A stretch of 64,000 nt of DNA from Nocardia colli (GTDB lineage Bacteria > Actinomycetota > Actinomycetes > Mycobacteriales > Mycobacteriaceae). This document shows, piece by piece, positions 27,078 to 37,000 of this stretch. The number at the start of each line of letters is the position of its first letter. Position 1 is the stretch's first letter. The DNA lies in assembly GCF_008704205.1 (NCBI RefSeq), contig NZ_VXLC01000015.1, forward strand, positions 310,001-374,000, in the 5' to 3' direction. Made by a program: the position numbers and the translations under genes. A model generated the notes under the pieces. The model did no database searches, had not been told where the DNA came from, and saw nothing but the letters and a program-made list of their open reading frames with translations.

Positions 27078-27976
27078 GACGTGGCTCCCGCCGGTCGGGC
27101 GAGTGCGGCCAACGCTCGGCGCACCAGCGCCGGCTTGAGTTTGGCGTAGTGCCCGGCGACGCGATCCTCCAGGAATGGCACCCCGCGGCCTTTCACGGTC
27201 CGGGCGATAACCATGACCGGACCGTCCGGGGACGGCCGCAGCGCCTCGCGCAACGCGCTCAGATCGTGGCCGTCGATGCTGCGCACCTGCCAGCCGAAGG
27301 CGGTGAACTTGGCGTCGAGCGGTTCGAGCCCGACGCAGTCTTCGGTGCGGCCGGTGATCTGTAATCCATTGCGGTCCACCGCCGCGACGAGTCCGGTCAG
27401 CTTGCGATGCCCGGCCAGCAGAGCTGCCTCCCAGACGCTGCCCTCTTGCAACTCGCCGTCACCGAGCAGGGTGTACACGTGGCGGTCGCCGCCGGACAGT
27501 TGCTCGGCCAGGGCCAGCCCGATCGACAGTCCGAGACCGTGACCCAATGAGCCGGTGGCGAATTCGACTCCCGGCAGTTCGTACGGCGGGTGGCCGAACA
27601 GGCGGCTACCGGGGCGGGCGTAGGTGTCCAGCTCCTCGGCCGGAATGCGCCCGAGCTGGGCCAGCGCGCTGTACAGCGCGGGTGCCGCGTGACCCTTGCT
27701 GAGCACGAAAGAGTCTCCGGGGCGCAGCAATTCGGCGTAGAGGACGGCAATCAGGTCGGCGCTGGAAAGGCTGCCGCCCGCGTGCGCGCCCTCGGGTCCG
27801 CCCGCCATCCGGATCACGTCTTCACGGACACGCTGTGCCATCTCCGCCGAATTCCGCGACGATGCTGTGGCATGCGCGGCTGCCGTGGCGTCCGTCGGCG
27901 GCGCAGCCTCGATCGGTGCCGCACCGTTCGCGGGCGGTGCGGGGGAATGCGGCGGGCCGGTGGTGGCCATGGCCAT
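27074..27976 (-). CDS. transketolase N-terminal (alpha) subunit
   Basis: The product carries the thiamine diphosphate site of transketolases: GDGELQEGSVWEA followed by VDRNGLQ, plus SKGHAAPALYSALAQLG and GSLGHGLGLSIGLALA. ATG at 27976 (MAMATT), with GAAGGGA upstream, is the preferred start and gives 300 residues; the frame runs open upstream into the aminotransferase gene. A 40-residue Ala/Pro-rich N-terminus precedes the conserved part. It overlaps the beta subunit by ATGA, so both are made together. With LysW, LysY, LysZ and a DegT aminotransferase nearby, its likely substrate is LysW-gamma-glutamate semialdehyde, with a ketose phosphate as donor. Confidence 0.9.
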   Translation of the reverse strand: MAMATTGPPHSPAPPANGAAPIEAAPPTDATAAAHATASSRNSAEMAQRVREDVIRMAGGPEGAHAGGSLSSADLIAVLYAELLRPGDSFVLSKGHAAPALYSALAQLGRIPAEELDTYARPGSRLFGHPPYELPGVEFATGSLGHGLGLSIGLALAEQLSGGDRHVYTLLGDGELQEGSVWEAALLAGHRKLTGLVAAVDRNGLQITGRTEDCVGLEPLDAKFTAFGWQVRSIDGHDLSALREALRPSPDGPVMVIARTVKGRGVPFLEDRVAGHYAKLKPALVRRALAALARPAGATS

Positions 27977-28001
27977 GTCGTGTTCCCTTCGAGTCGGTGG
28001 G

Positions 28002-29309
28002 TCAGCCCTTGCGGAGCACTTCGCGCCAGCCCGGGGCGGGGCGGGAGCTGGCCATTCGGCGGATGAGATCGAGGTGCTGCCACACCTTTTCGAAGGCGTC
28101 GGCATAGCGCTGGAGCAGTGGACCGGCGGCCGGATCGAGGTGGCGGCGTTGCAGGCAGAGTGATCCGTCGACGACAGCGGCGGTCACCGGGAAGCGCTCG
28201 GCGACCTCGTCGAGAGCGGCCGACTCGGACAGCCCTGCGCGGCGGAACGCGGGGTGCGCGGGCAGCGGGACCACCTGGTACTGGGAGACCGGCACGCCCT
28301 CGGCCCGCAGTACCCGGTGCAGGGCGGCGCGCAGACCGGTCCGATGCTCGGGACCGAGGCCGAACGCCGTGGGATCGGGCATCAACCGGAGGATGTGCCA
28401 TGCGTGCGTGCGGCCAGGGGGAACGCTGGGTACGCGCAGTCCGGGCAGTTGAGCCAGTCGGTTCAGGAAGCCGCGGATGTGTGGCTCGCGTTGGCGGGCA
28501 GCATCGTCGAACCGCGTCAGCTGAGACAGGGTGAATGCGGCGGCAATGGGCGCTATTCGGGCGTTGAGCGCGGCCCGGTGGGCGATGTAGGTGCGGGCGC
28601 CGGACGGGGGCAACTCGCCGAAGTTGCGCAGCCGCACCAACTGTTCGTGCAGGTCGTCATCGTCGGTGGTGATGAGCCCGCCCTCGCCGCAGGTCGGCAG
28701 GTTCTTGTGCGGGTGCAGGCTGAAACAGCCCGCGGCGCCGAGCGCGCCGACGCGACGGCCGTCGAGTTGCGCGCCGTGTGCCTGGGCGGCGTCCTCCACG
28801 ACGGGGATGTCCAGGCGGTCGGCCAGTTCGCGCAGTGCGGGCATGTCGGCCGGGAGGCCGTGCAGGTGCACCGGCAGCAGGGCCTTGGTACGCGGCCCGG
28901 CGGCGTGGGCGGCGGATCTCGGGTCGAGGGTGTAGGTCGCGGGTTCCACGTCGGCGAAGACGGCGGTGCCGCCGGCCGCGTAGACGGCGTGGGCGGTGGC
29001 GTTCATGGTCAGCGCCGGGACGATCACCTCGTCGCCGGGACCGATGCCGCGGCCGCGCAGGGCCAGGTGCAGCGCGGCGGTGCCGGAGGCGACGGCGACG
29101 CAGTGCCGGGTTCCGGTGGCCTTGGCCCACGCGTTCTCCAGTTCGCCCACTTCGGGTTCCGCGGGGGTGGCGGCGTTGAGCTTGCCGCTGCGGAGCACGC
29201 GGAGCACGGCTGCTTCATCCGCCGCGGTCACGATCGGCCAGTCGCCGCCCGTGGTGTCTTTGGGAACGGCTCGAGGGCCGCCGAGTAGCGCGAGGCCGGT
29301 TTCAGGCAT
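28002..29309 (-). CDS. DegT/DnrJ/EryC1-family PLP aminotransferase
   Basis: The 435-residue protein has the family signatures: AVASGTAALHLALRG, DEVIVPALTMNATA, VVEDAAQAHGAQ and the PLP lysine in SLHPHKNLPTCGEGG (near residue 202). This family aminates ketoses and related ketones. In the LysW route to DADH, an aminotransferase converts the C6 ketone left by the transketolase into the second amino group, and this gene is 26 bases upstream of the transketolase pair, as expected for that step. It is the first gene of the leftward operon (aminotransferase, transketolases, carrier, acyltransferase) and faces the LysW operon across a common regulatory gap. Confidence 0.92.
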   Translation of the reverse strand: MPETGLALLGGPRAVPKDTTGGDWPIVTAADEAAVLRVLRSGKLNAATPAEPEVGELENAWAKATGTRHCVAVASGTAALHLALRGRGIGPGDEVIVPALTMNATAHAVYAAGGTAVFADVEPATYTLDPRSAAHAAGPRTKALLPVHLHGLPADMPALRELADRLDIPVVEDAAQAHGAQLDGRRVGALGAAGCFSLHPHKNLPTCGEGGLITTDDDDLHEQLVRLRNFGELPPSGARTYIAHRAALNARIAPIAAAFTLSQLTRFDDAARQREPHIRGFLNRLAQLPGLRVPSVPPGRTHAWHILRLMPDPTAFGLGPEHRTGLRAALHRVLRAEGVPVSQYQVVPLPAHPAFRRAGLSESAALDEVAERFPVTAAVVDGSLCLQRRHLDPAAGPLLQRYADAFEKVWQHLDLIRRMASSRPAPGWREVLRKG

Positions 29310-29668
29310 GAGCGGGGACCACTTCTATGCCGCGAAACTTGCCGCATTTGGATGCAGACTCTGCACAGTCGTCATGCAGACGTTGTCGGGTTTTTGCGCC
29401 CCCGCCGGTGATCCGTCCACCCCGGTTCGCGCGACCTGCCCACTCGATCTCCACCGCCGTGCCTCCGTGTCTATTCCGCGATGTAGCAGCCGAACTGAGT
29501 CGCCGACTCGAATACTCTGCGATCGCTTCTGCCAGTGCCTGCCCCGTGGTCACGTCGGGTTTTCCGTGTCCCTTTGGCTTGCGATCTGGGGTGTGTTGAC
29601 GTGAAGTATGTGTTAGTTTTTGCAGTGTGAATATAGACAGTAGTCACACAATCTACGGGAGGCAACCC
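29310..29668. promoter_or_regulatory. divergent promoter region of the two DADH operons
   Basis: This 359-base gap separates the aminotransferase gene (-) from the LysW gene (+). No gene is seen in it. The part next to LysW is AT-richer and contains GTGTGTTGACG at 29591-29601 (possible -35 or operator copy of GTGTTGA), then ATAGACAG, and the ribosome site GGGAGG before the LysW ATG. Exact promoters cannot be fixed by eye. Confidence 0.45.
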
Positions 29669-29848
29669 ATGACTACCGCAGTAAGTGCGGAGTGTCCCGA
29701 GTGCCGGGATTCGGTGAAACTGTCCAATGACCTGCTGGTTGCCGAGATCGTGATCTGTCAACACTGCACGAGCGAGCTCGAGGTAGTGGCGACCGAACCC
29801 GTCGTGTTGGCGTTGGCTCCCGAGGTCGAAGAGGACTGGGGCGAGTAG
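29669..29848 (+). CDS. lysW: LysW-type amino-group carrier protein (AmCP)
   Basis: A 59-residue acidic protein with a zinc-binding pair of CxxC motifs (C9/C12 and C30/C33) and the hallmark C-terminal EDWGE. In LysW proteins the last glutamate is joined through its gamma-carboxyl to the amino group of the substrate, protecting it while the side chain is phosphorylated, reduced and aminated. ATG at 29669 is preferred, with GGGAGG seven bases upstream. The stop overlaps the next start (TAGTG). Here the partner enzymes (reductase, kinase, peptidase downstream; ligase at 42206) and the split transketolase indicate use in secondary metabolism, as in vazabitide and azinomycin pathways, rather than in lysine or arginine synthesis. 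Confidence 0.95.
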   Translation: MTTAVSAECPECRDSVKLSNDLLVAEIVICQHCTSELEVVATEPVVLALAPEVEEDWGE

Positions 29849-30828
29849 TGAAGGTGAGCGTCGTCGGCGCGGCCGGCTACACCGGTGGCGAGCTGCTCCG
29901 GTTGGTGCACGGACATCCGGAATTGGAGCTGGTGCAAGCCATCTCGCGCCGGTATGCGGGCAGGCCGGTGTCGGAGGTGCACCCGAATCTGCATCACCTC
30001 GGGCTGACCTTCCACGCGCCGCCGGAGCTCGATCGAGTGAGTATCGCCTTTCTGGCCGTGTCGATGGGCGCCGCCGCGGAGCTGGAAGCCGGTGTCGGCG
30101 AGCGCGCGGAGACGATCGTGGATTTGAGCCCGGACTTCCGGGCGGGTGCCCGGTCGGCGACGGGCATCGAGTACAAGACCGGTCTGCCGGAACTCTTCGC
30201 CGACGAGTTGGCCGGCGCCACCCGGATCAGTGTTCCCGGATGCATGGCGACGGCTGCCATATTGGCGTTGGAGCCGATACAGCGCGCGGGACTCGTCTCC
30301 GGTGATGTGGTGGTGGACGCGCGGACCGGCTCATCGGGGTCAGGCGCCGAGCCCACGCCGGCTTCCCATCATGCCGAGCGCGGGCAGGCCTTTCGGGTCT
30401 ATCGCCCGGCCGGACATCGGCACGAGGCGGAGATCGCCGAGCTCGCGGGGGTGCGGGCGCGGATGACCGTGACGGCCGTGCCCGCGGTGCGCGGCGTGCA
30501 GGTGATCTGTCACGTCACGCCGCCACGGCCGGTCACTCGGCAGGAAGTCTTACGGATTTTGCAGCGGGCCTACCGCGACCGCCCGTTCGTCCGGGTGGTG
30601 GCGCGCGGCCGCGGCGTGCATCGGATGCCGGATCCACAGTTCTTGTCCGGCAGCAACTTTGTCGATATCGGCTGCGTGGTGGACGCGGACGGCGGCCGGA
30701 TCGTGCTGGTCGCGGCCTTGGACAACTTGGTCAAGGGTGCGGCGGGTGGCGGCGTGCAAAGCCTGAACGTAGCCAGTGGCTTGGCCGAGGACGCGGGTCT
30801 GGGTTTCCCCGGCCTGCATCCTGCCTGA
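29848..30828 (+). CDS. lysY: LysY/ArgC-like LysW-gamma-glutamyl-phosphate reductase
   Basis: A 326-residue NADPH-dependent semialdehyde dehydrogenase of the ArgC family: GAAGYTGGELLRL nucleotide loop at the N-terminus, active-site cysteine in SVPGCMATAAILAL, and HRHEAEI histidine region. ArgC homologues next to a LysW gene reduce the acyl phosphate on the carrier to the aldehyde. The aldehyde would then be the acceptor for the transketolase encoded in the facing operon. The GTG start overlaps the LysW stop by one base, so the carrier and its reductase are translationally coupled. Confidence 0.93.
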   Translation: MKVSVVGAAGYTGGELLRLVHGHPELELVQAISRRYAGRPVSEVHPNLHHLGLTFHAPPELDRVSIAFLAVSMGAAAELEAGVGERAETIVDLSPDFRAGARSATGIEYKTGLPELFADELAGATRISVPGCMATAAILALEPIQRAGLVSGDVVVDARTGSSGSGAEPTPASHHAERGQAFRVYRPAGHRHEAEIAELAGVRARMTVTAVPAVRGVQVICHVTPPRPVTRQEVLRILQRAYRDRPFVRVVARGRGVHRMPDPQFLSGSNFVDIGCVVDADGGRIVLVAALDNLVKGAAGGGVQSLNVASGLAEDAGLGFPGLHPA

Positions 30829-30844
30829 TCGGAGAGTGCGGGAC

Positions 30845-31717
30845 ATGACGGCGCAGCGAAATGAACACGGCCGGAGCAGGCCTGGCCTGGTGCGGGACGC
30901 GCTGACCGCCGGAGTGATCGTGGTCAAGATCGGTGGCGGCGCGGACCCGGAACCGGTGCTCGACGAGGTGGCCGAGCTGGCCGCGGCCGGGCAGCCGGTG
31001 GTGCTCGTGCACGGTGGCGGCGTCGCCGCGGATCGGCTCGCCGACCAGCTCGCCGTGCCGCGCGAAGTGATCGAGTCGCCGGACGGAACACACAGCAGGC
31101 GCACCGATCCGCGCATGCTCGCGGTACTCACCCTGACCCTGCTCGGACAGGTGAAACCCCAACTGGTCAGCGGATTACGAGCGCGCGGCGCGTCCGCGGT
31201 CGGCCTCAGCGGCGCGGACGGCGCACTGATCACCGCATCCCGCAAACCTGCCATCCGTTCCGTGCAAGCCGGGCGGACCACACTGATCCGCGACGACCAG
31301 TCCGGCCGGATCGACCAGGTCGACCCCAGCCTGCTGCGCGTGTTGCTGGCGCGCGGTGACGTCCCCGTGGTATCTCCGCCCGCCAGTGACACCGAGGGCA
31401 ACCTGCTCAATGTCGACGCCGACGAGGTCGCGGCCAGGCTCGCCGCCGCGCTGAACGCCTCGGCTCTCGTGCTGCTCACCGACGTCTGCGGCGTGCTGTC
31501 CGACCCCGCCGATCCGGCCAGCCGAATCGACGAAGTCGGCCCAGACCACCTGACCGGCGATGTCGTACGCGGACGGATGCGGCACAAGGTCCGCGCCGGG
31601 CTGCGCGCCAGCCGGACCGTGGCGCAGGTGAGTATCGCCTCCGCCCACCAGCATCGGCCGATCCGACAGGCCTTGGCCGGCGGCGGCACCTGGGTGCGCG
31701 AAGGAAGTGCCGCATGA
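30845..31717 (+). CDS. lysZ: LysZ/ArgB-like LysW-glutamate kinase
   Basis: A 290-residue amino acid kinase of the acetylglutamate kinase family, with IVVKIGGGAD near residue 30, VLVHGGGVAADRLA, and the C-terminal nucleotide region LTDVCGVLSDP and KVRAGLRAS. It should phosphorylate the free gamma-carboxyl of the LysW-bound glutamate, making the substrate of the preceding reductase. ATG at 30845 is preferred with GGAG nine bases upstream; GTG at 30836 is in frame. It overlaps the next gene (ATGA). The amino acid specificity (glutamate rather than aminoadipate) is inferred from the pathway. Confidence 0.92.
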   Translation: MTAQRNEHGRSRPGLVRDALTAGVIVVKIGGGADPEPVLDEVAELAAAGQPVVLVHGGGVAADRLADQLAVPREVIESPDGTHSRRTDPRMLAVLTLTLLGQVKPQLVSGLRARGASAVGLSGADGALITASRKPAIRSVQAGRTTLIRDDQSGRIDQVDPSLLRVLLARGDVPVVSPPASDTEGNLLNVDADEVAARLAAALNASALVLLTDVCGVLSDPADPASRIDEVGPDHLTGDVVRGRMRHKVRAGLRASRTVAQVSIASAHQHRPIRQALAGGGTWVREGSAA

Positions 31718-32889
31718 GTGACTCACGCCCGGCCATCGCTCGATCCCGCCCGGTCCGCCCGCTCGACTTGCAGGGCGACTACCCGGCCTGGTTGCTGCGC
31801 GCCGCCGTCGGCATCCCCTCGGTTTCCGGCGAGGAACTGCCGGTCGCCGGTTTCCTCGCCGAACAGTTGACCGCACTGGGTTTCGACGCGCACGTCGACG
31901 AGGTCGGCAACGTGCACGGCGTGATCGGCCCGAGCACCGCGCCCACCGTGATGCTGCTCGGCCACATCGACACTGTCCCCGGCCGAGTCCCGGTCTGCCA
32001 GATCGGCGATCTGCTCTACGGCCGCGGCGCGGTGGACGCCAAAGGCGCGATGGTGGCGATGATTTGCGCCGCCGCGCGCAGCAGCGACGTGCGCGTGCAC
32101 GTGGTCGGCGCGGTCGGCGAGGAGGTGGCCGGCGGGCGCGGCGCGTTGCATGTGATGGCCACGGTCCCGAAACCCGCGGCGGTGGTGATCGGCGAACCGA
32201 GCGGCTGGGACGGAATCTGCCTGGGCTACAAGGGCCGAACGGGCATCGGCTACGAAATGCAGCAGCCGCCGCTGCACACCAGCAGCCCGGAACCGACCGC
32301 GGTCGAATGGGCCGTTCGGTTCGCGTCGGAGGTGCAGGGCTACCTGCGTGGCCTCTCGCCCGAGGCCGATCCGATCGCGTTCGGCGTCGCCACCGGCACG
32401 CTCACCTGGCTGCGCGGCGACCTCGCCCGTGCCGAGGCGTTCCTTACTTGCCGAGTGCCACCCGGTTTCGACTTCGCCGCACTGGAACGTTTCGCCAAAA
32501 GCCTTCCGCACAGCCGGATCTGGGTCGACGAACGAGTGCCCGGCGTGACCCGTCCGCGGGCCGATCCGGTGGTCAGTCAGCTGCGCGCGGCGATCGCTTC
32601 CCGGGGTGTGCGACCCACGCTGAAGCTCAAGGCCGGCAGCTCGGACATGAACACGCTCGACCCGTGGGGCGTACCGATGGCCGCCTACGGACCGGGCGAT
32701 GCCCACCTGGATCACACGATCGATGAACACATCGCGCTCAGCGACCTCTACCGCGCGATCGACGTTCTAGCGCTGACGCTGCCCCGCCTCGCCCGGCAGC
32801 TACCCGCCCCAGCCGCCGAAACCGTGGACCGTCCACCGGCTTTGGTCGGACCGGCACCGCACGACCGAACACATTCTTTGGAGGCCTGA
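31714..32889 (+). CDS. lysK: LysK-like M20 peptidase releasing product from LysW
   Basis: A 391-residue metallopeptidase of the M20/ArgE/DapE family: LGHIDTVPG with the first metal histidine, GRGAVDAKGAM with the bridging aspartate, GEEVAGGRGALH with the catalytic glutamates, and HLDHTIDEHIAL near the C-terminus. LysK enzymes hydrolyse the isopeptide bond between the LysW glutamate and the finished amino acid. In this setting it would free DADH or a close analogue. It overlaps both neighbours by a few bases, so the LysW-LysY-LysZ-LysK set plus SDR is one transcription unit. Confidence 0.92.
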   Translation: MSDSRPAIARSRPVRPLDLQGDYPAWLLRAAVGIPSVSGEELPVAGFLAEQLTALGFDAHVDEVGNVHGVIGPSTAPTVMLLGHIDTVPGRVPVCQIGDLLYGRGAVDAKGAMVAMICAAARSSDVRVHVVGAVGEEVAGGRGALHVMATVPKPAAVVIGEPSGWDGICLGYKGRTGIGYEMQQPPLHTSSPEPTAVEWAVRFASEVQGYLRGLSPEADPIAFGVATGTLTWLRGDLARAEAFLTCRVPPGFDFAALERFAKSLPHSRIWVDERVPGVTRPRADPVVSQLRAAIASRGVRPTLKLKAGSSDMNTLDPWGVPMAAYGPGDAHLDHTIDEHIALSDLYRAIDVLALTLPRLARQLPAPAAETVDRPPALVGPAPHDRTHSLEA

Positions 32890-33710
32890 TGCTGCTCGAC
32901 GGGAATGTCGCCATGATCACCGGCGCCGCTCGCGCGCTAGGCCGTTCGCACGCATTGCTTTTCGCCGGCGAGGGCGCGGACCTGATCCTGGTCGACCAGT
33001 GCGAGCCGGACGCCGGACCCTATCCGATGTCGAGCAGGCGCGATCTGGAGGAAACCGCCGAATCCTGCCGCAGGCTGGGCAGCCGGGTAGTCACCGCGGT
33101 GGCCGACGTCCGTGACCAAGCGGCCGTGGACAAAGCGACGGCCGCCGGGGTGGACGAATTCGGCCGGATCGACGTGCTGCTGAACAACGCCGGAATGCTC
33201 GGCCCTGGCGGTCGCCGCGTGCACGAACTGACCGAGGAACAGTGGCAACTCGCCCTCGACGTCAACCTCAGCGGCACCTGGCGCTGCTGCCGGGCGGTGT
33301 TGCCGCACATGGTCGAACAGGGCGGCGGCCGCATCGTGAACACCTCGTCCACCGGCGGCCGCGTCGCCTTCGAGATGTACGCCAACTACGTCGCCGCCAA
33401 GCACGGCGTGATCGGCCTGACCAAAGCCATTGCGCTGGAATACGGCCGCAACGGCGTGCGCGCGAACGCGGTGTGCCCCAGCACCGTTGCCGACAACTCG
33501 TCGCTCGGCACCCGCAGCACCCGCGCGGTCGCCGAGGGCATGGGCGCCGAATTGCAGGACTACGAGCGCAGTTCCGCCGCTCTGCATCCGATCGGCCGGC
33601 TGGTCACCGCGGCCGAGGTGTCGGCGGCCTGCCTCTGGCTGGCCGGCCCGCACTCCGGCGGCGTCACCGGCACCGAGCTAGTGGTCGACGGCGGCTTCAC
33701 CGCCCGCTGA
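32889..33710 (+). CDS. SDR oxidoreductase, mycofactocin-coupled type
   Basis: A 273-residue short-chain dehydrogenase: Rossmann loop ITGAARALGRSHA, LNNAGML, catalytic serine in NTSSTGG and the YVAAK pair. After the second beta strand there is an insertion (PYPMSSRRDLEETAE) typical of SDRs that keep NAD bound and hand electrons to mycofactocin, a class common in Nocardia and Mycobacterium. The start overlaps the LysK stop (TGATG), placing it in the LysW operon, so it probably oxidises or reduces a hydroxyl/ketone of the DADH-derived residue. The mycofactocin link is a motif-based inference. Confidence 0.88.
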   Translation: MLLDGNVAMITGAARALGRSHALLFAGEGADLILVDQCEPDAGPYPMSSRRDLEETAESCRRLGSRVVTAVADVRDQAAVDKATAAGVDEFGRIDVLLNNAGMLGPGGRRVHELTEEQWQLALDVNLSGTWRCCRAVLPHMVEQGGGRIVNTSSTGGRVAFEMYANYVAAKHGVIGLTKAIALEYGRNGVRANAVCPSTVADNSSLGTRSTRAVAEGMGAELQDYERSSAALHPIGRLVTAAEVSAACLWLAGPHSGGVTGTELVVDGGFTAR

Positions 33711-33831
33711 CCCGAACGAACTGTCCAGCAAAGACATCCGCAAAACCGACCGGGAGGATGCGCCGAGACCTTGCCGCAGCCATCGCACGGCGGCGACCAG
33801 ACCTGGGCGTTCTAGATCGATGGGAGTAACA

Positions 33832-34050
33832 GTGACCACGGACGAGCGCACGTATCTCGTGGTGCGCAACCACGAGGAACAGTACTCAATCTGGCCCGAC
33901 GGGCGGGACGTCCCGGACGGTTGGGCCGCCGCAGGTTTCGCCGGCCCGAAGGACGAATGCCTGGCACACATCGCCGAGGTTTGGACCGACATGCGACCGC
34001 TGAGCCTGCGCCGTGCAACTGACAATGAGGGAGGCGTGCGCCTTGACTGA
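33832..34050 (+). CDS. MbtH-like protein
   Basis: A 72-residue MbtH-family protein with the diagnostic pattern EEQYSIWPDGRDVPDGW and ECLAHIAEVWTDMRPLSLR. MbtH proteins bind NRPS adenylation domains and are often needed for their solubility and activity. GTG at 33832 is preferred, with GGGAG six bases upstream; ATG at 33820 would add four residues. The stop overlaps the PKS start. Only one MbtH is seen, so it may serve any of the cluster A domains. Confidence 0.95.
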   Translation: MTTDERTYLVVRNHEEQYSIWPDGRDVPDGWAAAGFAGPKDECLAHIAEVWTDMRPLSLRRATDNEGGVRLD

Positions 34051-37000
34051 CAATGGCCAGACTTCGACTGTGACCCCGCATCCGACCGAGGAGCCGCTCG
34101 CGGTGATCGGCATGAGCTGCCGGTTCGCCCCCGATCTAGACACTCCCGGCCAGCTGTGGGAACACCTGCGCGCCGGCCGCAGCGCGGTGGGCGAAATGCC
34201 CTCCCGGCGTTGGGATCCCTACGAGATCGACCCGCAGACCCGGGCCATCCTGCGCAAGACCACCCGCAAGGGCTCGTTCATGCGCGACATCGAGGGCTTC
34301 GACGCCGAGTTCTTCCAGATCACGCCGCGCGAGGCCGAGTACATCGACCCGCAGCAGCGGATCATGCTCGAATTGGCCTGGGAGGCACTGTGTGACGCAG
34401 GCCTGCCGCCGATGTCGTTGTCCGGCACCAACGCCGGGGTGTACGTGGCGGCGAACTCCAATGACTACGGCCGCAGGCTGCTGGAGGACCTGAGCCGCAC
34501 GGGCGCCTGGGCGGTGAACGGCACCACCTTCTACGGCATCGCCAATCGGATCTCCTACTTCCTCGACACCCACGGCCCGAGCATGGCGGTGGACGCCGCG
34601 TGCGCGGGTTCGCTGACCGCCCTGCACGTGGCCTGCCAGAGCCTGCGCAGCGGGGAGACCGGCGTGGCGATCGTCGGCGGCATCAACATCATGGCCTCAC
34701 CGGCCCTGGTGGTCGCGCTCGACGCCGCCTCGGCAACCGCACCGGACGGGCGCAGCAAGGCCTTCGACAAGGCGGCCGACGGTTACGGACGCGGCGAGGG
34801 CGGCGGCGTCGTCGTGCTCAAGCGGCTCGGTGATGCGGTCCGCGACGGTGATCGGGTGCACGGGCTGGTGCTGGCCAGCGGCGCGTTCCAGGACGGTCGC
34901 TCCGACGGGATGATGGCGCCGAGCGGCGACGGCCAGCGGCGGATGTTCCAGGAGATCTACCAGCGGGCCGGAATCGAGCCGCGCACAGTGCAGTACGTCG
35001 AGGCGCACGGCACCGGCACCCGGCTCGGCGACTCCGCTGAGGCCGGTGCCATGGGCAGTGTCTTCGGTGCGGGCCGGGACAGCGACGATCCGCTGCTGAT
35101 CGGCACGCTCAAGCCGAATGTCGGTCACGTCGAGGCGGCTTCGGGTATCGCCGGGGTGATCAAGGTGCTGCTGTCTATGCGGCACGGTGAGTTGCCGGCC
35201 AGTCCGCACGAGGAGGTCGATCCGGAGCTGAATCTGGAGGCCAACGGGATGCGCCTGGTCGGTGAGCCGACGGCGTGGCCAGCAGGTCGGCACGGCCGGC
35301 GAGCAGGTGTCTCCAGTTACGGTGTGGGCGGGTCGATTTCGCACGTCGTGCTGCAACAGCCACCGGCAGAGGCGGACGCGACGGGTAATGGTCGTCGTGA
35401 TCGCGCCGCACGACCGTGGGTGTTCCCGGTGTCGGCGGTGTCCGAGGCGGGCGTGCGCGGGCTGGCCGGGGTGATGGCCGAATGGGTGCGCGCGAACCCC
35501 GACGTGGATCTGGATTCGTTGGCGCACACGCTGTCCGACCGCCGCTCGCATCTGGCTCGTCGCGCCGCGGTGGTGGCCGCCGGCGCCGAGGAACTCATCG
35601 CCGGCCTGGATTCGCTGGCCGATGCCGAGGGCACGCCGACCATGTCCACTTGGGCGGCAAACACTTTCGGCGACAGCGGGGCCGCCGGACCGGTATGGAT
35701 ATTCTCCGGGCACGGCTCGCAATGGTCCGGGATGGGGCAGGAGCTGCTCGACACCGAGTCGGCGTTCGCCCGCGTCATCGACGAACTCGCGCCCATCTTC
35801 AAGGAAGAACTGGGCTGGACCCCGCGCGAGGCCATCGAAGCGGGCGGTCCGTGGACGGTAACCCGCACGCAGGCAATGACCTTCGCGATGCAGGTCGCCC
35901 TGGCCGAGTTGTGGTCGGAGCTCGGCCTGCGTCCGGGCGCGGTGATCGGGCACTCGGTCGGTGAGATCGCGGCCGCCACGGTGGCCGGGAGTCTGGATCG
36001 CACGGAGGCGGCACGATTCGCCTGCCGCCGGGCCCGCGCTCTGGAGCAGATCGCCGGACGCGGGGCAATGGCAATGGTGCCCATGGCTTTCGGCGACGTC
36101 GAACAGCGGGTCACCGGTCGCGACGGCGTGGTCGCCGCGATCGCCGCCAGCCCGCTGTCCACGGTGGTCTCCGGCGACATCGACGCGGTCGACGCGCTGG
36201 TCGCCGAATTGGCGGCCGAGGGCATCCAGGCCCGCCGAGTGAATACCGATGTCGCCTTCCACAGTCCACACGTGCGCGAGGTGCTGGACCAGGTCGGCGC
36301 GGCCGCCGACGAACTGCACGCCGACGCCGCGCGGGTGTCGCTGTACAGCACCGCGCTGGCCGACCCGCGTTCCGACGCGCTCCGCGAGGGCAAGTACTGG
36401 GTCACCAACCTGTCCGATCCGGTGCGCTTCCACCAGGCGGTCCGCGCCGCGCTGGACGACGGCGCGCGGGTGTTCGTCGAGGTCTCCTCGCATCCGGTGG
36501 TGGCGCACTCGATCACCGAAACCGCTTTGGACGCCGGTGTTTCCGAGGTTCAGGTGGCGATCACGCTGCGCAAGGACCAGCCGGAGCAACGCACCGTGCT
36601 GGCCAACCTGGCCCGGCTGCACAGCGTCGGCTGCCCGGTGAATTGGTCGTACACCGGCGATCTGGTGGACGTTCCCGGCGTGCGCTGGCAGCACCGGCCG
36701 TTCTGGATCTTCCCGGACACCCCGCCGGAGCGCGGTGCGGGCCGCGGCCACGATCCGGACACGCACACGCTGGTCGGCGGGCACACCACCGTCGCGAGCG
36801 CACCGGTGCAGCGGGTCTGGCAGACCGAGCTGGACATGTCCAACCGGCCATACGTGCAGTCGCACAAGGTGGTCGGCGTGGAGACGGTGCCCGCGTCGGT
36901 CGTGCTGAACTCGTTCATCGGCGCTGCCACCGCCGAGGGCGAACCGGCTTGCGGGTTGCGCGACATCGTGTTCCGCACACCGCTGGCCGCGCATCCGCCG

